The notes beneath the pieces were generated by a model. It made no database searches. It was not told the DNA's origin and saw nothing but the letters and a program-made list of their open reading frames with translations. Shown here piece by piece: positions 22,501 through 34,259 of a stretch of 64,000 bases of DNA. This DNA comes from Tetrapyrgos nigripes (lineage: Eukaryota > Basidiomycota > Agaricomycetes > Agaricales > Campanellaceae). The stretch covers positions 806,001-870,000 of the forward strand of contig JAACJM010000009.1 in NCBI GenBank assembly GCA_013368315.1, given 5' to 3'. The position numbers and the translations under genes were made by a program. Within the stretch, counting starts at the first letter, position 1; each line of letters starts with the position of its first letter.

Positions 22501-22834
22501 TCTTCTTCAAGCCCGTCCTCGTAGGACCCAGCTTTTGTTCTCTTATTCTTTCTTCTTCAAGCCCGTCCTAGTAGGACCCGGCTTTTCTTCTTTACTTCAT
22601 TTTCTTGTACTAACTTCATTCTCTCTCTCAGCCACCTCCACCTCTGTAGAACGGGTATTCTCGTTTGGTCGTCAATTACTTGTCTTTACCCATAATCGTC
22701 TTTCGGGTTGGTCTATCTGCCGGTTCCTTTGTTTCGGGAGTTGGAGTAAGAAAGATCTTGTACAGGATAAGGATGTGGTTGATGCTTTGCTTGATGCCGA
22801 GGAAAAGAAGGAGCAAAAAGCTTCTAGCAAGTAG
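19543..22834 (+). pseudogene. hAT transposase, multi-exon, inactivated
   Basis: Exons separated by ~50-60 bp introns give, in order: a basic, low-complexity N-terminus with a poly-Asn run from (AAC)n; a BED-type zinc-finger-like block (WSSPIYSFFHEKPDIRY...FKCKKMTCKTGG...STGNLKKHAVQCFG, ~19978-20165); the first catalytic Asp in LSFTTDAWTSPNHRAFVAWT (~20612-20670); the second in MAFCGDNASSNDMQ (~20918-20960); an acidic insert (~21080-21260); the RW/E region (TRWNSTYDML-like, ~21490-21520); and the C-terminal dimerisation block DPLLWWWEKRTVFPVL...SVERVFSFGRQ (~22345-22670). TGA replaces Arg at 21494-21496 and again at 22100-22102, and the SVERVFSFGR-HNRLS block is followed by odd Trp and Cys codons. 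Both stops are explained by CGA to TGA. Confidence 0.88.
22448..22600 (+). repeat. 50 bp minisatellite, ~3 units, in a transposase intron
   Basis: TTCTTCTTCAAGCCCGTCCT recurs at about 22452, 22500 and 22550, each followed by CGTAGGACCC-GGCTTTTGTTC-like sequence. It lies between the exon ending DYHSVP and the one starting ATSTSVERV, and makes that intron unusually long (~200 bp). Confidence 0.8.
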
Positions 22835-23182
22835 ATTTTTACTTACTCTCTGATGGACACTCAACTCGTCCGTTTATAATCATTTCATCATTGACAATTC
22901 AACTTGTCTTTTGCCTGTTCAGATTATGTCTCGTTACTCGTGTACTTATGTAGATACATTAGAATTATTGTTGTCTACTTTCTAACATGTTACATGTTTT
23001 GTCGTGGATTTCATAGCACGGGTCTGCGGTATACCACGGTGTGGCTAACCCGCGGATACTATGTGTACACCGTGATTTTTGCGGGTATGGGTCTGACCTG
23101 TACTCGTAAGGGTCTCGGGTTCGAAGGGTACGGGTCCGGTATGGTAATAAAATACTCGCGGGTAGACCCGCGTCCAACCTTA

Positions 23183-23190
23183 GTCTGAGA
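23183..23190. repeat. hAT target-site duplication, right (GTCTGAGA)
   Basis: Direct partner of 18838-18845. Confidence 0.93.
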
Positions 23191-24800
23191 ACAATGAGTG
23201 TTCAAGTCTGATGCCCAATCAGAGTCTGTACAAGCATAGAAACCTTCACCACTTGAACCATTGTACACAAGAGCATAGTTTTTAGTGCCAAGAAGATATC
23301 GACAGATATACAATGCTTTGTTTAAGTGCTCCAACATAGGGTTTGCTGCAAATTGCGCAAGTTTTGTGACAGTGAAAGAAATGTCATGTAGAGTAGAGAT
23401 CTGATTACAATCTGGTATCTCTGACGAAGAATAGGATCAACAACTTTAGAGTTGTTTGGTTCTGGCTGATAGCCTGCAGGCAATGGAGTAGCAGAAGCTT
23501 TCGCAGTAAAACTTTGTTAAGATAAGCACATTGATCTAAATAGATCTTGTTGCCTTTCTTGACGATGTTCATTCTAAGGAATTCTTTAGCATCGCCAAGA
23601 TCTCTGCATTCCCATTTCTTCATAAATTTCGCTTTTAGTTGCAAAACTAGGTCTTTATCTTCTCTACATAGACAACAGCGATGACAATTATGTCTTTCAA
23701 GCCTTTTTTAGTCTTATAGACAAAGATTCCGGTGTCAGAACTGATTCATTTGAAACCAAGTTCCTTCATGGACTTGTCAAGTCCTTGCCACCACACGAGT
23801 CCTGGTTGTTTGAGTCTGTAAAGAGCATGAAGTAGCCGAATGACTTTATGCTCCTGTCCTTTAACCTTAAAGGCCTCTGGTTGTTCCATATAAATTTCTT
23901 CACTGAGTAAGCCATATAAATAGGCTGATCAAACATTGACACCAGACACATGTCAGTTCTTGAGTGCAGCTAAAGCGAAGACTAAGTGCACAGTCTCGAA
24001 TCAAACAACTGGTAAAAAGACTTGATCAAAGTCTAATCCTTTGACCTGGGAAAATCCCTTAGCGATGAGTCTCGCCTTTTTATGACCATCAGTTTTGATG
24101 TCAAAGACCCATTGTGTCGAGAATGAGAGTCCCTAGTGGCTAATAGAGGTTAATACCCATTTAAGAAGTATCTGTTTCTTTTTCCCTATCCTTTATTTCC
24201 TATCTTTCTCTCCCAGGCACACATTTGTGATCTGTAGCTATGCCTGTCTCACGTATACCTGGCCATATTGTAGTTGATACCCCAGTCATCTCACCTATAT
24301 TGTGTGACTTCTGGTTACTTTAATACTAACGTGTACCCATTCTCTATACATTGACATTTAATGACCTTCCTATGACTAGGTCAATCACAGAGTTGAAAGG
24401 TTCTGCACTTGTGAAGTGCCTCAAGTTCTTCATGACAAGCAGACCTCCATTCCTCCTGCTCTGCTTTAGGTAAGCGAGCTAAATCTTGGAATGTCCATTC
24501 ACAAATATTGTGGACATTTGGTTGATTCTCATCATCTCTGGGAGCAACTGCCTGCATAAGCAAGAAGTTTATCATTTCTACTCCCCCTTCCCAGCATAGT
24601 TTTGCCATATGTGAAGATTCTTCTTCATCATTTTTAGATTCCTCTGATGCAGATTCAGTATTGCTTTCATGAGAAGTTTCTAGTTCATCATTATAACCAG
24701 GCACAGAACTAGGTCCAGGAATCAATTGCTCTGGCTCTGCAGGGTTACATTGTGACAGCTGTTGATCTTCCCAACGTAATCTATCTCTTGCAGTTATCTT
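23191..24800 (-). pseudogene. Copia reverse transcriptase and start of RNase H
   Basis: Minus-strand blocks in order: ACHEELEALHKCRTFQLCD (~24450-24381), then after a ~220 bp insertion QWVFDIKTDGHKKARLIAKG and FSQVKGLDFDQVFLPVV (~24120-24020), ALAALKN-HVSG (~23985-23940), IYMAYSVKK..., LKAKFMKKWECRDLGDAKEF (~23640-23580), then PMLEHLNKALYICRYLLGTK and ACTDSDWASDLNTH (~23337-23200). Breaks: TGA for Arg after LPVV, TGA for Trp before HVSG, several frameshifts, and loss of the YxDD block. Not functional. Confidence 0.85.
24126..24345. mobile_element. Small insertion in the copia reverse transcriptase
   Basis: The RT reading jumps from RKVIKC (near 24346) to QWVFDIK (near 24118); the ~220 bp between has no RT similarity. 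Both ends carry GAGAATG(A/G)G as a short inverted pair (24123 and ~24341). This would fit a MITE, but no target duplication is clear and the boundaries are approximate. Confidence 0.4.
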
Positions 24801-26352
24801 ATCTCTGGCAATTCTTTTTTCTAAGTGCTGATTGGCAGCCCATTGCCTATCTGCATCATGCTGTTGTTCAGTAGGGTGCTGATTATCACCATAAACATTA
24901 CCATGTTTGTGTGAGGGTTGCTTTTCAGCACATTGTTTTCACCAATCTGCTGGTATATAGCGATCAGGCATTTCCCATTTGAGTTGAACGTCTCTGTTGC
25001 CAAGGAGGGGTTACTGGTGGTGCAGGTCCCTCTACAGGTTCAGGATGTTCTTCCAGACTCGAATGCAGTGGACTAGGATCTCTAGCATCATCATGCTGTT
25101 GATCTTGTCTCCTTTGGGAAGGTACACAAGGAGGACAAGATGTAAAGTCTTCATCATCATCGTCAGGAATTGTTAATTCTGGAGGGATGTCCTCGTTTGA
25201 ATCACTAGGATCCATTGGTGTTTGAATAGGTAGTTTTCTAGAACCACATTTTTGTGTATCACATCTAGGGAATAGATGTTCCTCAAAGAGTGGTTGTGAT
25301 GAAGTAAACATTGCATTATTAGAACACATGAAAATATTGCCATGACCTCCTGGCACTGTGCCTAGGTAAGTCATTAGTTCTGACTTTTGTCTGAGTTTAA
25401 TTTTTCAAATATCTTCTGGTATGTGAACATAAGCTCCACAGCCAAAAACTCGTAAGTGATCAATGTGTGGCTTCTCTTTTTCAAGAACTTCGTGTGGTGT
25501 CACCCAATTATGGTGACGTAGAGGCATGTGTGCATAAATATGCACAGCATGTGTGACAGCAAATTCCCACCAGGATTCTGGTAGGCATGCTAAATGACAC
25601 ATCACTTCAGCCTTATCCATTATAGTGTGCATAAAATGCTCAGCACGACCATTTTGTTGTGGTGTGTATGGTGTGCTTTGAAGGATTTTAATTCCCTTAT
25701 CAAGTAACATTTGACGGAAAATGCCCTTGACAAATTCTCCCCCTGCATTGGACATCCATTGTTCGACTTCCATGTTATATTGTAGTTTAACCATAGCAAA
25801 GAATTGCTTGGTAGCAGCAACAATGTTTTTCTGTTTTAGAAATGTTATCCAAGCATTGGAAGTATAATTGTTGAAGTAGACGACTACATACTTGTACTTG
25901 TGGTACAATTCTATAGGAAATTCCTTCAAATCTGAATGTATAAGCTGAAATGGACATGTTACATGTCGTTTCAATGGAGGAAACACACATAAAGGCATTT
26001 TTCCTTCAGCACATCCTTGGCATATCAGGATTTTATCTGGATTAGGGATTGTAATATCCAGAAAGCCTTTGGTATGTTCTTGTGCATGTTTTAACACATC
26101 ACAAGAAGGGTGCCCAATACAACAATGTAACGTCTCATAATCTAGTAGGTAAACTAGAGTGTCTGCTGTTAAAACAGTGACATCTTGATTTTTGTTAGGA
26201 ACATAGTATAATGTATTGTCTGGGTTTCTTTTTGTAAAGTCTAAAAATCTAGGTAGACCTTCTTCATTGGTTTTACCTATGAGGGACAATTGCTGCAAGT
26301 CACCACACACATATAATCCCTCTTTAAGGAATTGACCAAGTGATAACAGACA
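24720..26352 (-). pseudogene. Copia integrase and linker
   Basis: From the minus strand: GAG-pre-integrase zinc block (LHCCIGHPS...ICQGCAEGK, ~26135-26000), core with IHSDLKEFP (~25935), WMSNAGGEF (~25765-25740) and PYTPQQNGRAEHFMHTIMDK (~25670-25610), then VFGCGAYVHIPEDI. The middle Asp of the D,D-35-E triad is Asn (AAT at 25749-25747). A TGA (25407-25405) follows PEDI, where related elements have Arg, and a TAG at 26355 separates this part from the protease part in the same frame. A disordered Glu/Asp/Pro-rich linker (25374-24726) leads to the RT. Confidence 0.88.
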
Positions 26353-28494
26353 CTAGTTTAGTTCAGGTATGTAATAGACCTGATCTAATTTAAAGACTCT
26401 ATTTTGTTGTTTTAATAGAACTGTTCCAGATGCGGTAGCATGTACAATACCATTGGCAGTTTGAACAGTAATAGGCTTTATTTGTTTTATTTCAACAAAG
26501 TCTTTTGCATCAAATGTAAACTGTGCAGATGCACCAGAGTCGAGTAACCATCCATTATTGTGATGATCTTGGTTAGATATTCTTTTTCCCTTGCACTTAG
26601 CACACAATGCATAAGAGGTGCCACAGGCACATAAATATATATTATTGTACATAAAGGGGGTGATGGAGCCCAAAGGTGTGACATGAATGTTATATAGATA
26701 AGTATGAATGTCTGCATGAGTCACTTTTGGTGCAGATAAATGTGCATTAGTGCTTTTATTAACAATTAGAGAAGAAGTATCTTGCCTGTAATAGTGGTCA
26801 CTAGACCAACTGTCCTCCAGTCCCATAGGATCCTCATCAGACCATGGCATGCTTGTGGGAGTTGCAGCACCTTCAGGAGTTACAGACTCCAGGAATGGAG
26901 TTCCAGTAAGAGGTGCTGGGCTGATAGAACTTGGTCTGGCAACCAGATTTGTACCAATATGTTCCCTTAGGCATTTGAGCGACTTGGTGGTTACCCAATT
27001 GTCCATAGCTGCCTTGGCCAGGGCAATCCTGCAGTCTGTGTGCTCCTTGATTTCCAAATTGCTGCTGAGTGACACCTCCTCATCAGTTAGTCTGTTGACG
27101 AGGGTGTTCTGGAGTGATGCAGGGGCCAAAGTGCCCCTGGTAGTGTGTGCATTGACGTCCTGATACTTGCTAAATACACTGCCTAGGGCAGTCATGTGAT
27201 CTGGCATGTCCACGATGAAGTCAGCATTGGAGTCTGGAGTGCATACCATATCAGCATCGGTCTGAATTGGCTGGTTGCGTTTATTCAGATTGTTCCAGTT
27301 TTGGTTTTTGGAGTTAGTACCCCAACCATCATTGGCATTGTTAAGGTTGGACCAATAGATACGTTCCATAAGGGATTGAGTGCCGGATTTGGAAGTGGGA
27401 GGATGAGAGTCAGCCATAATGATGTCTTCAAGAGCAGCAACAGTCTCACTGGTTGGCTTAGCACTGATATTGTGAGCAAGGTTAACAGCCTTCTTAGTAG
27501 AAGTAAAGAAGGCATCAAAAGGCTTTTCAGTTTCAGTAAAGGGTAGAAGACATACATCTTTGACTGATGGCTGATCCACAATAGTAGCTTTGTGGATTAC
27601 AGGGGAAATACCCTGTGCCTTCTGCTGGACCTGTTTGCCAGTGCACTTGCCACACTGGTAGTGACCTCCACGACCTCTAGCACTGCTGCTATTGTTGATG
27701 GTCGGTGTTAGCTGGACACTGTTGCTGCTGGAAGTTTGGATTTCCATGCTTGTGCTTGACAGCAGAAAGCCAATTGGCTTGTGGCTGTCTCCAGTTTAAC
27801 CTAAAACCTGACTCCCAGACATTGACAATCTCATTTTGGAGATCATTGAGGTCTATACTATCGAGACTCTTGATAGTGTTCTGAGTGATCCTTTGGACAA
27901 CAAATTTGTATTGAGGAGTAGGACATTCGGTTATGATGAACATAACCTTCATGTACTTGGGGAGCTGTGTGGTAGAAGTATTCTACCATTGCTATCGGTG
28001 GTAGCATCCACAGTGTTGACCTGAGTGAGGTACATGCAGATCTGCTCAATGGCAGCTCCAGGGTGTTGGTTGTTAGGGATTGTGATGGATAGGGCACATT
28101 TATAGTCTGTGTAGACAGTGGAAGCACCAGGCTTCCTGTAGGTGTCCTTGAGGGTGTCCCAAATGTCCTTAGCCTTGGTAAGATCATGAAGGATAGCCTT
28201 CTGACAGATGGCAGGAGAAAGGTGGAGCTTCATGGAACTGATCGCCTTGTTGTTGTCTGTGTCCCAGGCCTTCTGTTCCTCCTGAGCAGCAGAGATAGCT
28301 GCAGCTTGAGCTGATGCCTGCTCAGCAGTAAGAGGAGTAGCAGCAGTACTCATAGAAGCATCTGCGGGACACGGGTCAAGGATGACGTTCCAGAGACTAG
28401 TGGCTTGGAGCCAGGACTCCATGATGTTGGCCCAGATGTTGTAGTCAGGACTGTTGAAGGTGGGGACGGTAGTCATCAAGGTGTTGGAAGACAT
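26353..28494 (-). pseudogene. Copia gag and protease
   Basis: Gag probably starts at ATG 28494 (MSSNTLMTTVPTFNSPDYNI), with the WxxxMxxxLxxT...IWDTLKDTY pattern of UBN2-like copia gags. A frameshift near 27950-27750 moves the reading into the frame that continues to 26356. That part holds one CxxC remnant (HYQCGKC, ~27665), and the aspartic protease motif WLLDSGASAQFTFDAKDF (~26550-26500), whose catalytic Asp is intact. The usual CCHC knuckle is not complete. Confidence 0.85.
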
Positions 28495-28754
28495 TTTACA
28501 AAAATATCTGGGGATAAACTCAACTGTCAGCATTCATCCTAATGCATAAAGGTGGCAGCAACAAAGATGCAATGAACAAAGTAAAGAGGCTGCAACAAGT
28601 GCACCAGACAGTGATGATACCCCTGAGTGCATTTTACAACTGTTGCAGAGACAGAGTCTCATGCTGTTGGCACTATGTCAGCTATTGAAGGTGATAGTGT
28701 CTGCCATTTATAGGTGACATCCAGGTAGTAGGAGTCTATGACCTGCTGCCAACA

Positions 28755-29040
28755 AGGGCGCTGATCAAGGGCCTCTGGGGCCCATAACCTGATGAGCAGG
28801 CATGGTACAATATGTACACTAAAAATGGAGTGGCAACTCTGTACTTACCTGGGGATGAGAGATTGTTTGTTGGAGCTGGTTAGAGGCTTGTTGAGTGATA
28901 AGAGTAAGTATGAAACTTGTTATTTGGGGGACTTTCTAGTAGTCCTTATATACCTACAAGGTGTGGCTGTAACTACTAATGTGGCTACTAATTACCGAAC
29001 TATAAAGCTGTACATATGACTACTAATAACTACATATGAT
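28755..29040 (-). promoter_or_regulatory. Probable copia 5' LTR / promoter
   Basis: Upstream of the leader the minus strand carries TATATAAGGA (28953-28944), a good TATA box, followed by a pyrimidine-poor transcribed leader with CCCCAGGTAAGT. The right edge is near a TGTAGTTATTAG start around 29033. The expected partner LTR is lost with the 3' end, so the limits rest on position only. Confidence 0.4.
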
Positions 29041-31329
29041 CAATCTATCAGATAATGATAGATGTCGATGTGCCGCAGTCATGCTGTGCACTTAACAACA
29101 TCTTTGATGGTTGGTGGCTGCATACAATGATGTGCCATTTCAACAACAAGGCCCAATGTATACTCAGTATGCACCATCAACCCTACAAAAGACGACTGTT
29201 TGTTTCTGTTTGCCAAATGAAAGATATATTCTGATTGGCTACTGCCTGTTTGCGTCATTACTGGTGTTTGCTGAAAGCCACTGAGCTGGTGTCGATGTGT
29301 TGTGCTCTTTTGCAATCAACCACCATGTGCCTTCCCTCTTTCCCTGCTGGCCATTCTGAAGGGCCCTTTAAGGATGCACCAAGGTGACTGCTGACTGGCC
29401 CCACCAGAACTTCTTTGTGCAAACCTTTCTTCTGTCTTCTACTTTCTCCTTGGCATCTGAATTTGTTTTGTCTTCTGGTGCAGATAGAATTTGTTTCTAA
29501 CTGCAGGCACCATTTTCTTCCAATCCACCCCAACCCACCAGACTTGAAAATTCCAGAACTTTCTTACAGTACATGACGCACTTTAAATGATGCACAGGCT
29601 CACTCCTTCTAATACAAGGTCCACAATGCATTACCAGCCTGCTGAAGTGATTCCTCTACATCAGTGAGTTGTCATTTCAGGACTCAAATCTATTATGCTC
29701 ATACTCTGAGTCTCTTTTTGCAGACCCATTGAAAATGTACCAAACAACACATCTGAAATCGTCGACGAAAATGCCTCTTTACCAATATTGGTACCTCACG
29801 AGTTGGAGCAATGGGATGTGCAAAAGTCAACCAATGGTGCACATCAAATAAACCACATTGATATGGTATGCATTCTTCACTTCTCCTTTGCTCATTACGC
29901 TTACATCTCTTTAGAAACGCAGTCTACCTCATGTTCACATTCTTCTATGGTTAGAACCCCTGGCCAAGCTTTAACCACCATGTGCTAGGTTCCCTATCCA
30001 TTTTATACTCTCGCACTGCTCCAGTGCACCCTTCATCTTATGGTGACACATATGTGATTGTTCTATGAATAGATTTTCTTTATTCAATGAAATTTCTATC
30101 TGCTGTCTGATGCCTGTTACAAAGGATGTCTGAGCTTGAGGCAGTAGCTGCCTGGAACTTTTCAGAAAGTTGGATGTGAGTGATGCAACTGGAGATCACT
30201 TAACTTGCTTTGACCCACCCATTCTCGAACTTACTACTGCAGGTTACTTCCCATACTTAATTCATGTATGTGCTCTTTGCAGTTTCCCCTGTGACCATGA
30301 ATGTATGTGCATTGCTTCCTGTCGTTGTCACTGTCTAATGTGTGGTTATATCCAGGTCTACTAATCCTGAGGACAAAGTCTTGAATATGCCCTGAAGGCA
30401 TCAACAGTGCATTCAGAACACCATCCACGACACCCAAACTAATGAGGATGTTAATGCCAGCCCTAGGTGTTGACACACAGTAGTCCATGACAAGAATGTT
30501 TTCACTGATAATGGAGCTGCATCTGTCAGACGTGTTTTTGGGCTAAGGGTGCATGTTGGTTATTTCTCTTCCTCTTACTCATTGGCTCATTTGTTAATTA
30601 GTTTCCTTCCATTGATGTAGGGGCTGAACAACAGCACCCTTCTACCCCTACTCCAGATTCTGTGAGTCATGCTACTCATCACTGCTCTACTGTAAAACCC
30701 ATTCTTCATGTCAGCATCGCCAGCCTGTGCCCTCCACATCTTCTCAGCCATTATGACCAGTCAATAACCATTCTATTGCCCAGTGGCACCATTGTGAATG
30801 AGAGGCAGCTGATAAAGCTGCACAGTCTTGAGCAACACCAGGACCTTCAACATTGCCATTAGTGAGTCAATGATCTGCTGGCCAACTGAGAAGGCAAGCA
30901 TGAGAAGCTGCAGAGAGACTACAGGGGAATGGATTACTGACTCCCTTCCCATCACAGAATACTCTGAATGGCAAGTAGCTATCTCTTTTCCTTCACTAGC
31001 TCTATTGACAAAGCTATCCAAGGTCACAAACAACTCGATAGATGACAATTAGCTCAGTGTGCATGCCAGGAATGAGAACAACAACAGGCCAGCAGTATGT
31101 CTATTTCACATTATTCTTCTTCCAAGCTGACTCCATGACCTTGAAGACCCCTTGACACCTACCCCTGCCAACAATCATACTTGCTGATCTACTCTCCCAA
31201 TTCAAGGTGCATACATCATTTTTCATGATTTATTCCTCTGCTACATCAACTGAAGCCTTCTCAGGTTCTTCTTTCCAAGCTCAACAGCATATGCTTGACC
31301 AGCATGGACTCTTGACACCTCCACCAACA
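29041..31329 (+). other. Degenerate upstream part of the Helitron region
   Basis: No intact gene. Between about 29530 and 31330 there are exon-like scraps on the plus strand separated by short GT-AG segments (for example CTCTTTTTGCAG at 29724 before DPIENVPNNTSEIVDENASL), with composition matching the Helitron that follows. It is probably the Helitron 5' part and the start of its gene; the 5' TC terminus was not found. 29041-29530 shows no recognisable content. Confidence 0.35.
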
Positions 31330-31981
31330 GCTGTTCAACAACATTGAGGTATGTTTCAGTTTTTTTCCTGTTCCAAGCTTTATAACAAATTACTTTCACA
31401 GCATCTCCTCAGCACCTCTCTCACTCTCACTCAGCTGCTTCCAACAATGAAAGTGATGATGAAGAGCTGGGACAACAACATGGTATGTTCATCTAAGCAT
31501 TTTTTGTTGAAGGTATCTAACAGTATTGTATAGATGATGGTTTCCATCCTGACTATGCTCCATTTATTGGCACAACTGGGCTGTTCTGTGCTGCACGCCA
31601 CCCTTATATTGAGCTGGTGCAACAGCATGACCTGGGTCATATTGTGGTGCTCTTCATTGGCTCCAAGAAAAGACGTCCAGATCTCCTTTGGCTGCACCTG
31701 AATTTGACATATGCTGCAAGCATGGACAAGTCTGTCTCCCTCTCCTACAACCACCACCAGACTATCTGCATCAGCTCTATACTGCAGGTGATCACCAAGC
31801 CAAAGAGTTCCAGGAGAACATTGCACAATACAATTCAGTGCTGGCTTTCATGTCTGTTGGTGTTTCTGTAGATGACAGTATCAATCATTGTGGGCATGGA
31901 CCTCCTGTTTTTAGAATACATGGAGAATTAAAACATCTGTCCAGAGCATTACTGCCACATGATGGGAGTGCTCCATTGATA

Positions 31982-32185
31982 AAACTGATGCTGATCCAGA
32001 CATGTAAAGAAACAGAAGTGGTACTGACAGGAATCGAACCTGTGACCTCATCACTTGTACACCACTGAGCTACAGTTCCATAGGTGTAAATGACTTCAGC
32101 TTGGTTGGTATTCCTCCAATCCACTATACACTGGCAGCCTTTCCTAACTCCAGTGAGCTGAACACAGTCTATCACCATCATACAC
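31982..32185 (-). mobile_element. ~200 bp insertion carrying a tRNA-like sequence
   Basis: The Helitron reading runs HDGSAPL up to ~31975 and resumes with YTQLYIIDP at ~32187, so the intervening ~200 bp is foreign to it. It contains a tRNA-like stretch on the minus strand with RNA polymerase III boxes. Edges are approximate. Confidence 0.55.
32020..32079 (-). tRNA. tRNA-like pseudogene, anticodon arm missing
   Basis: On the minus strand GGAACTG...CAGTACC can form a 7 bp acceptor stem with one mismatch, TAGCTCAGTGG is an A box, and ACAGG-TTCGATT-CCTGT is a perfect T arm with a consensus B box. Only 60 nt long: the anticodon stem-loop is absent, so it is not a working tRNA. It is followed by ACTTCTGTTT, as is the tRNA-like copy at 43442. 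Confidence 0.55.
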
Positions 32186-33872
32186 TCAGCTGTACATCAT
32201 TGACCCTCAGGCTGCTCTCCAGTACTGAATGCATAGGAACGGTAACCTTTGACGTGACACCATGGAGAACTTGCAGGTTCTTCTCCAGAATGCCAACCCC
32301 TACTCTCAGATTTATCAGCATGCCTATGAAGTTCTCCAACAACATGAGGATGTACTGGACTATACAATCTGCCTATGAGTCATACCAGGCCAAGATAGAT
32401 GGTGCTACAATCTTCCCACTGCTGATGAGGTCACTGCAATTGTTCCTGACAACAGTAGTCAGGTGACTGATAGTTGAGACATTATTCTTTGTCTTTGACC
32501 TGAAGTGATTGGAGAGGGAGAATCTCAGCAAGAATTAGGATTGCAGCAGGTAAATGATGGACATGCTGCTTACGCCCCACTTCATTATGTCCTTCTATTT
32601 CCTCGAGGCAAGTCAGGGTGACACTGGGGTCTTCGATTGCATCAGCCTGAGGAGGAGGAGCCACATTGACTTACCCAGACCTGCTATGCCTCTTTTCAGC
32701 TTCATCCACATCAAAATGAGTTCTCCACTATTTTGTGTGGAGGTTGCCTTCTACAACACTATGCAGTGGATTTATGGGCCAGCACAGATCAGAACTGCTT
32801 GGACTATCTATGCAATCATCAAGACCAGCTTTGAGCATTGCTGTATCAGGGACTAGAGGATGCACTTGCCCGAGATGCAGATCTCAACAGCATTGGCCAG
32901 CATAAAATTCTTCCCTCTTCATACATAGGTGGACCACAATGCATGCACCAGTGATACCAGGATGCTATTGTGATTGCAAGGTTCTTCAAGAAGATCGATA
33001 TTTTCCTCACCATGACTGCAGACCTGACATGGCCCAAGATTGTGAGAGAATTGCTTCTGGGTCAGACTGCAGTGGACCATCCTGATTTAGTTACTTGAGT
33101 CTTCAGGTTGAAAAGGGATGCATTATTAGATGATGTTCAGCAGATATTCAGGCCCCTTGCAGGCTACATCTACACAATCAAGTTTCAAAAATGCAGACTC
33201 CCCCATATGCACCTGCTTATCTTGCTCCATCGTGACTATAAGTTGTGCAGTCCATTGGCCATTGATACTGCAATCTGGGCGTGATGGCCAGATCCTGAAA
33301 AGGAGCCAGTGTTGTTTGAGGTGGTGAAGAAATGTATGATCCATGGTCCTTGGGGTGCTCTTAACCCCCAGGCTCAGTGCATGGAGAATGGTAAATGCAT
33401 GAAGAAGTTTCCAAAGGCATTTCAATCTGGCATGTCCATGGATCAGGATGGGTATCCATTGTACCACAGACCTGATGATGGCTGAGAATACGAAGTTGGT
33501 CACCACAAAATTGACAACCACTAGATTGTCCCATACAACCCCTACCTTTCAGCAAAGTACCACTGCCACATCAACATTGAGTGCACAACATCTTTCAAAG
33601 CCGTCAAATATACAGTAAAATATGTCAACAAAGGGCCTGATTAAGGTACCTTGGCTGTCAAGGTAGATGAAATCAAGCAATTCATTGAGGGTTGTTATTT
33701 TTCTGCCTCAGAGGCACTTTGGCAGATATTCCACTTTGACATACACGACTAACAACCTAATGGTGTTCATCTCACCATTCACTTGCCAGGCCAGCATTTG
33801 GTGTGTTTCAATCCTGATGAACACCCAGATATTCTTTGTGGACACATTTGGAAGGAGAAGAGCATGCTCACA

Positions 33873-33877
33873 GCCTT
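33873..33877. repeat. Target-site duplication GCCTT, left
   Basis: Matches 49869-49873. Removing the LTR element and one copy restores the Helitron reading from MLTAF to FKANADQAIG. Confidence 0.88.
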
Positions 33878-34177
33878 TGTGGAGCTGCGTGGTGTCATGA
33901 GGACTCTTGAAGGCCTAGATCTCGTCGTCCACAAGGTAAGGCAGATGACCAATGATGTAGGTTGGGCAGCCAGTTACTACTGGCGTTGGGACAGTTAAAT
34001 GGGTTTCCAGCCATAGTGTTGAGAGAGAGGGGCAAGGCGCCAGAGGCACGACACTCGTTATGCATCAGGACAACATCGTAGTAGAGTACCAAAATGTCAT
34101 AAGATTATCTAAGCGTATTTACTACAAATAATATGGCTATGATAGAATGTACAAGTAATATATATATAGCTGTTACA
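33878..34177 (-). repeat. Gypsy LTR (3' LTR in the sense direction)
   Basis: Begins TGTGGAGC and ends GCTGTTACA on the plus strand (TGT...ACA ends); near-identical to 49569-49868. Confidence 0.92.
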
Positions 34178-34195
34178 GTGCCCCCCCCATTCTGA
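34178..34195 (-). other. Polypurine tract
   Basis: Minus strand reads CAGAATGGGGGGGGCAC directly before the 3' LTR, the expected site for plus-strand DNA priming. Confidence 0.7.
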
Positions 34196-34259
34196 GGAGT
34201 CTGTTTTCAAAAATGTGTAATGAGATATGAATATGAGGTGAGATGATGCATCAGTATTT

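Larger units (their letters stand above)
18846..23182 (+). mobile_element. hAT DNA transposon, 4337 bp, complete ends
   Basis: The element starts TAAGGTTGGACGCGGGTC and ends with the exact reverse complement, an 18 bp perfect terminal inverted repeat, and is flanked by the 8 bp duplication GTCTGAGA. Inside the termini, subterminal sequence is rich in GACCCG/CGGGTA words on both sides (about 18860-18970 and 23020-23165), probable transposase-binding repeats. The single gene inside runs in the same direction. Ends look able to be mobilised, but the transposase is broken. Confidence 0.95.
18650..29040 (-). mobile_element. Ty1/copia retrotransposon, decayed, 3' end lost
   Basis: Read on the minus strand the order is leader/LTR, gag, protease, integrase, reverse transcriptase, RNase H, the copia order. 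The element is interrupted by the hAT element at 18846-23182 and by a small insertion near 24126-24345. The 3' end stops inside RNase H at about 18650, without a downstream LTR, so the copy is truncated. Stops and frameshifts are present in every domain. Position of the 5' LTR boundary is approximate. Confidence 0.85.
31330..33877 (+). pseudogene. Helitron Rep (HUH) part of the Rep-helicase gene
   Basis: Plus-strand blocks in order: LCAARHPYIELVQQHDLGHI (31590-31640), PEFDICCKHGQVCLPLLQPP and CGHGPPVFRIHGELKHLSRA (Helitron-like N-terminal domain, 31690-31960), YTQLYIIDPQAALQY and ENLQVLLQNANPYSQIYQHA (32190-32330), DLTWPKIVRELLLGQTAVDH (~33020-33085), the HUH nickase motif LPHMHLLI (33198-33221), NPYLSAKYHCHINIECTTSF and KAVKYTVKYVNKG with the paired tyrosines (33597-33637). 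Several stops replace expected residues (RVFRLK, DDGREYEVG, GPDQGT). Coding is cut by a tRNA-like insertion at ~31982-32185 and, at 33877, by the LTR element. It continues at 49869. Confidence 0.85.
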
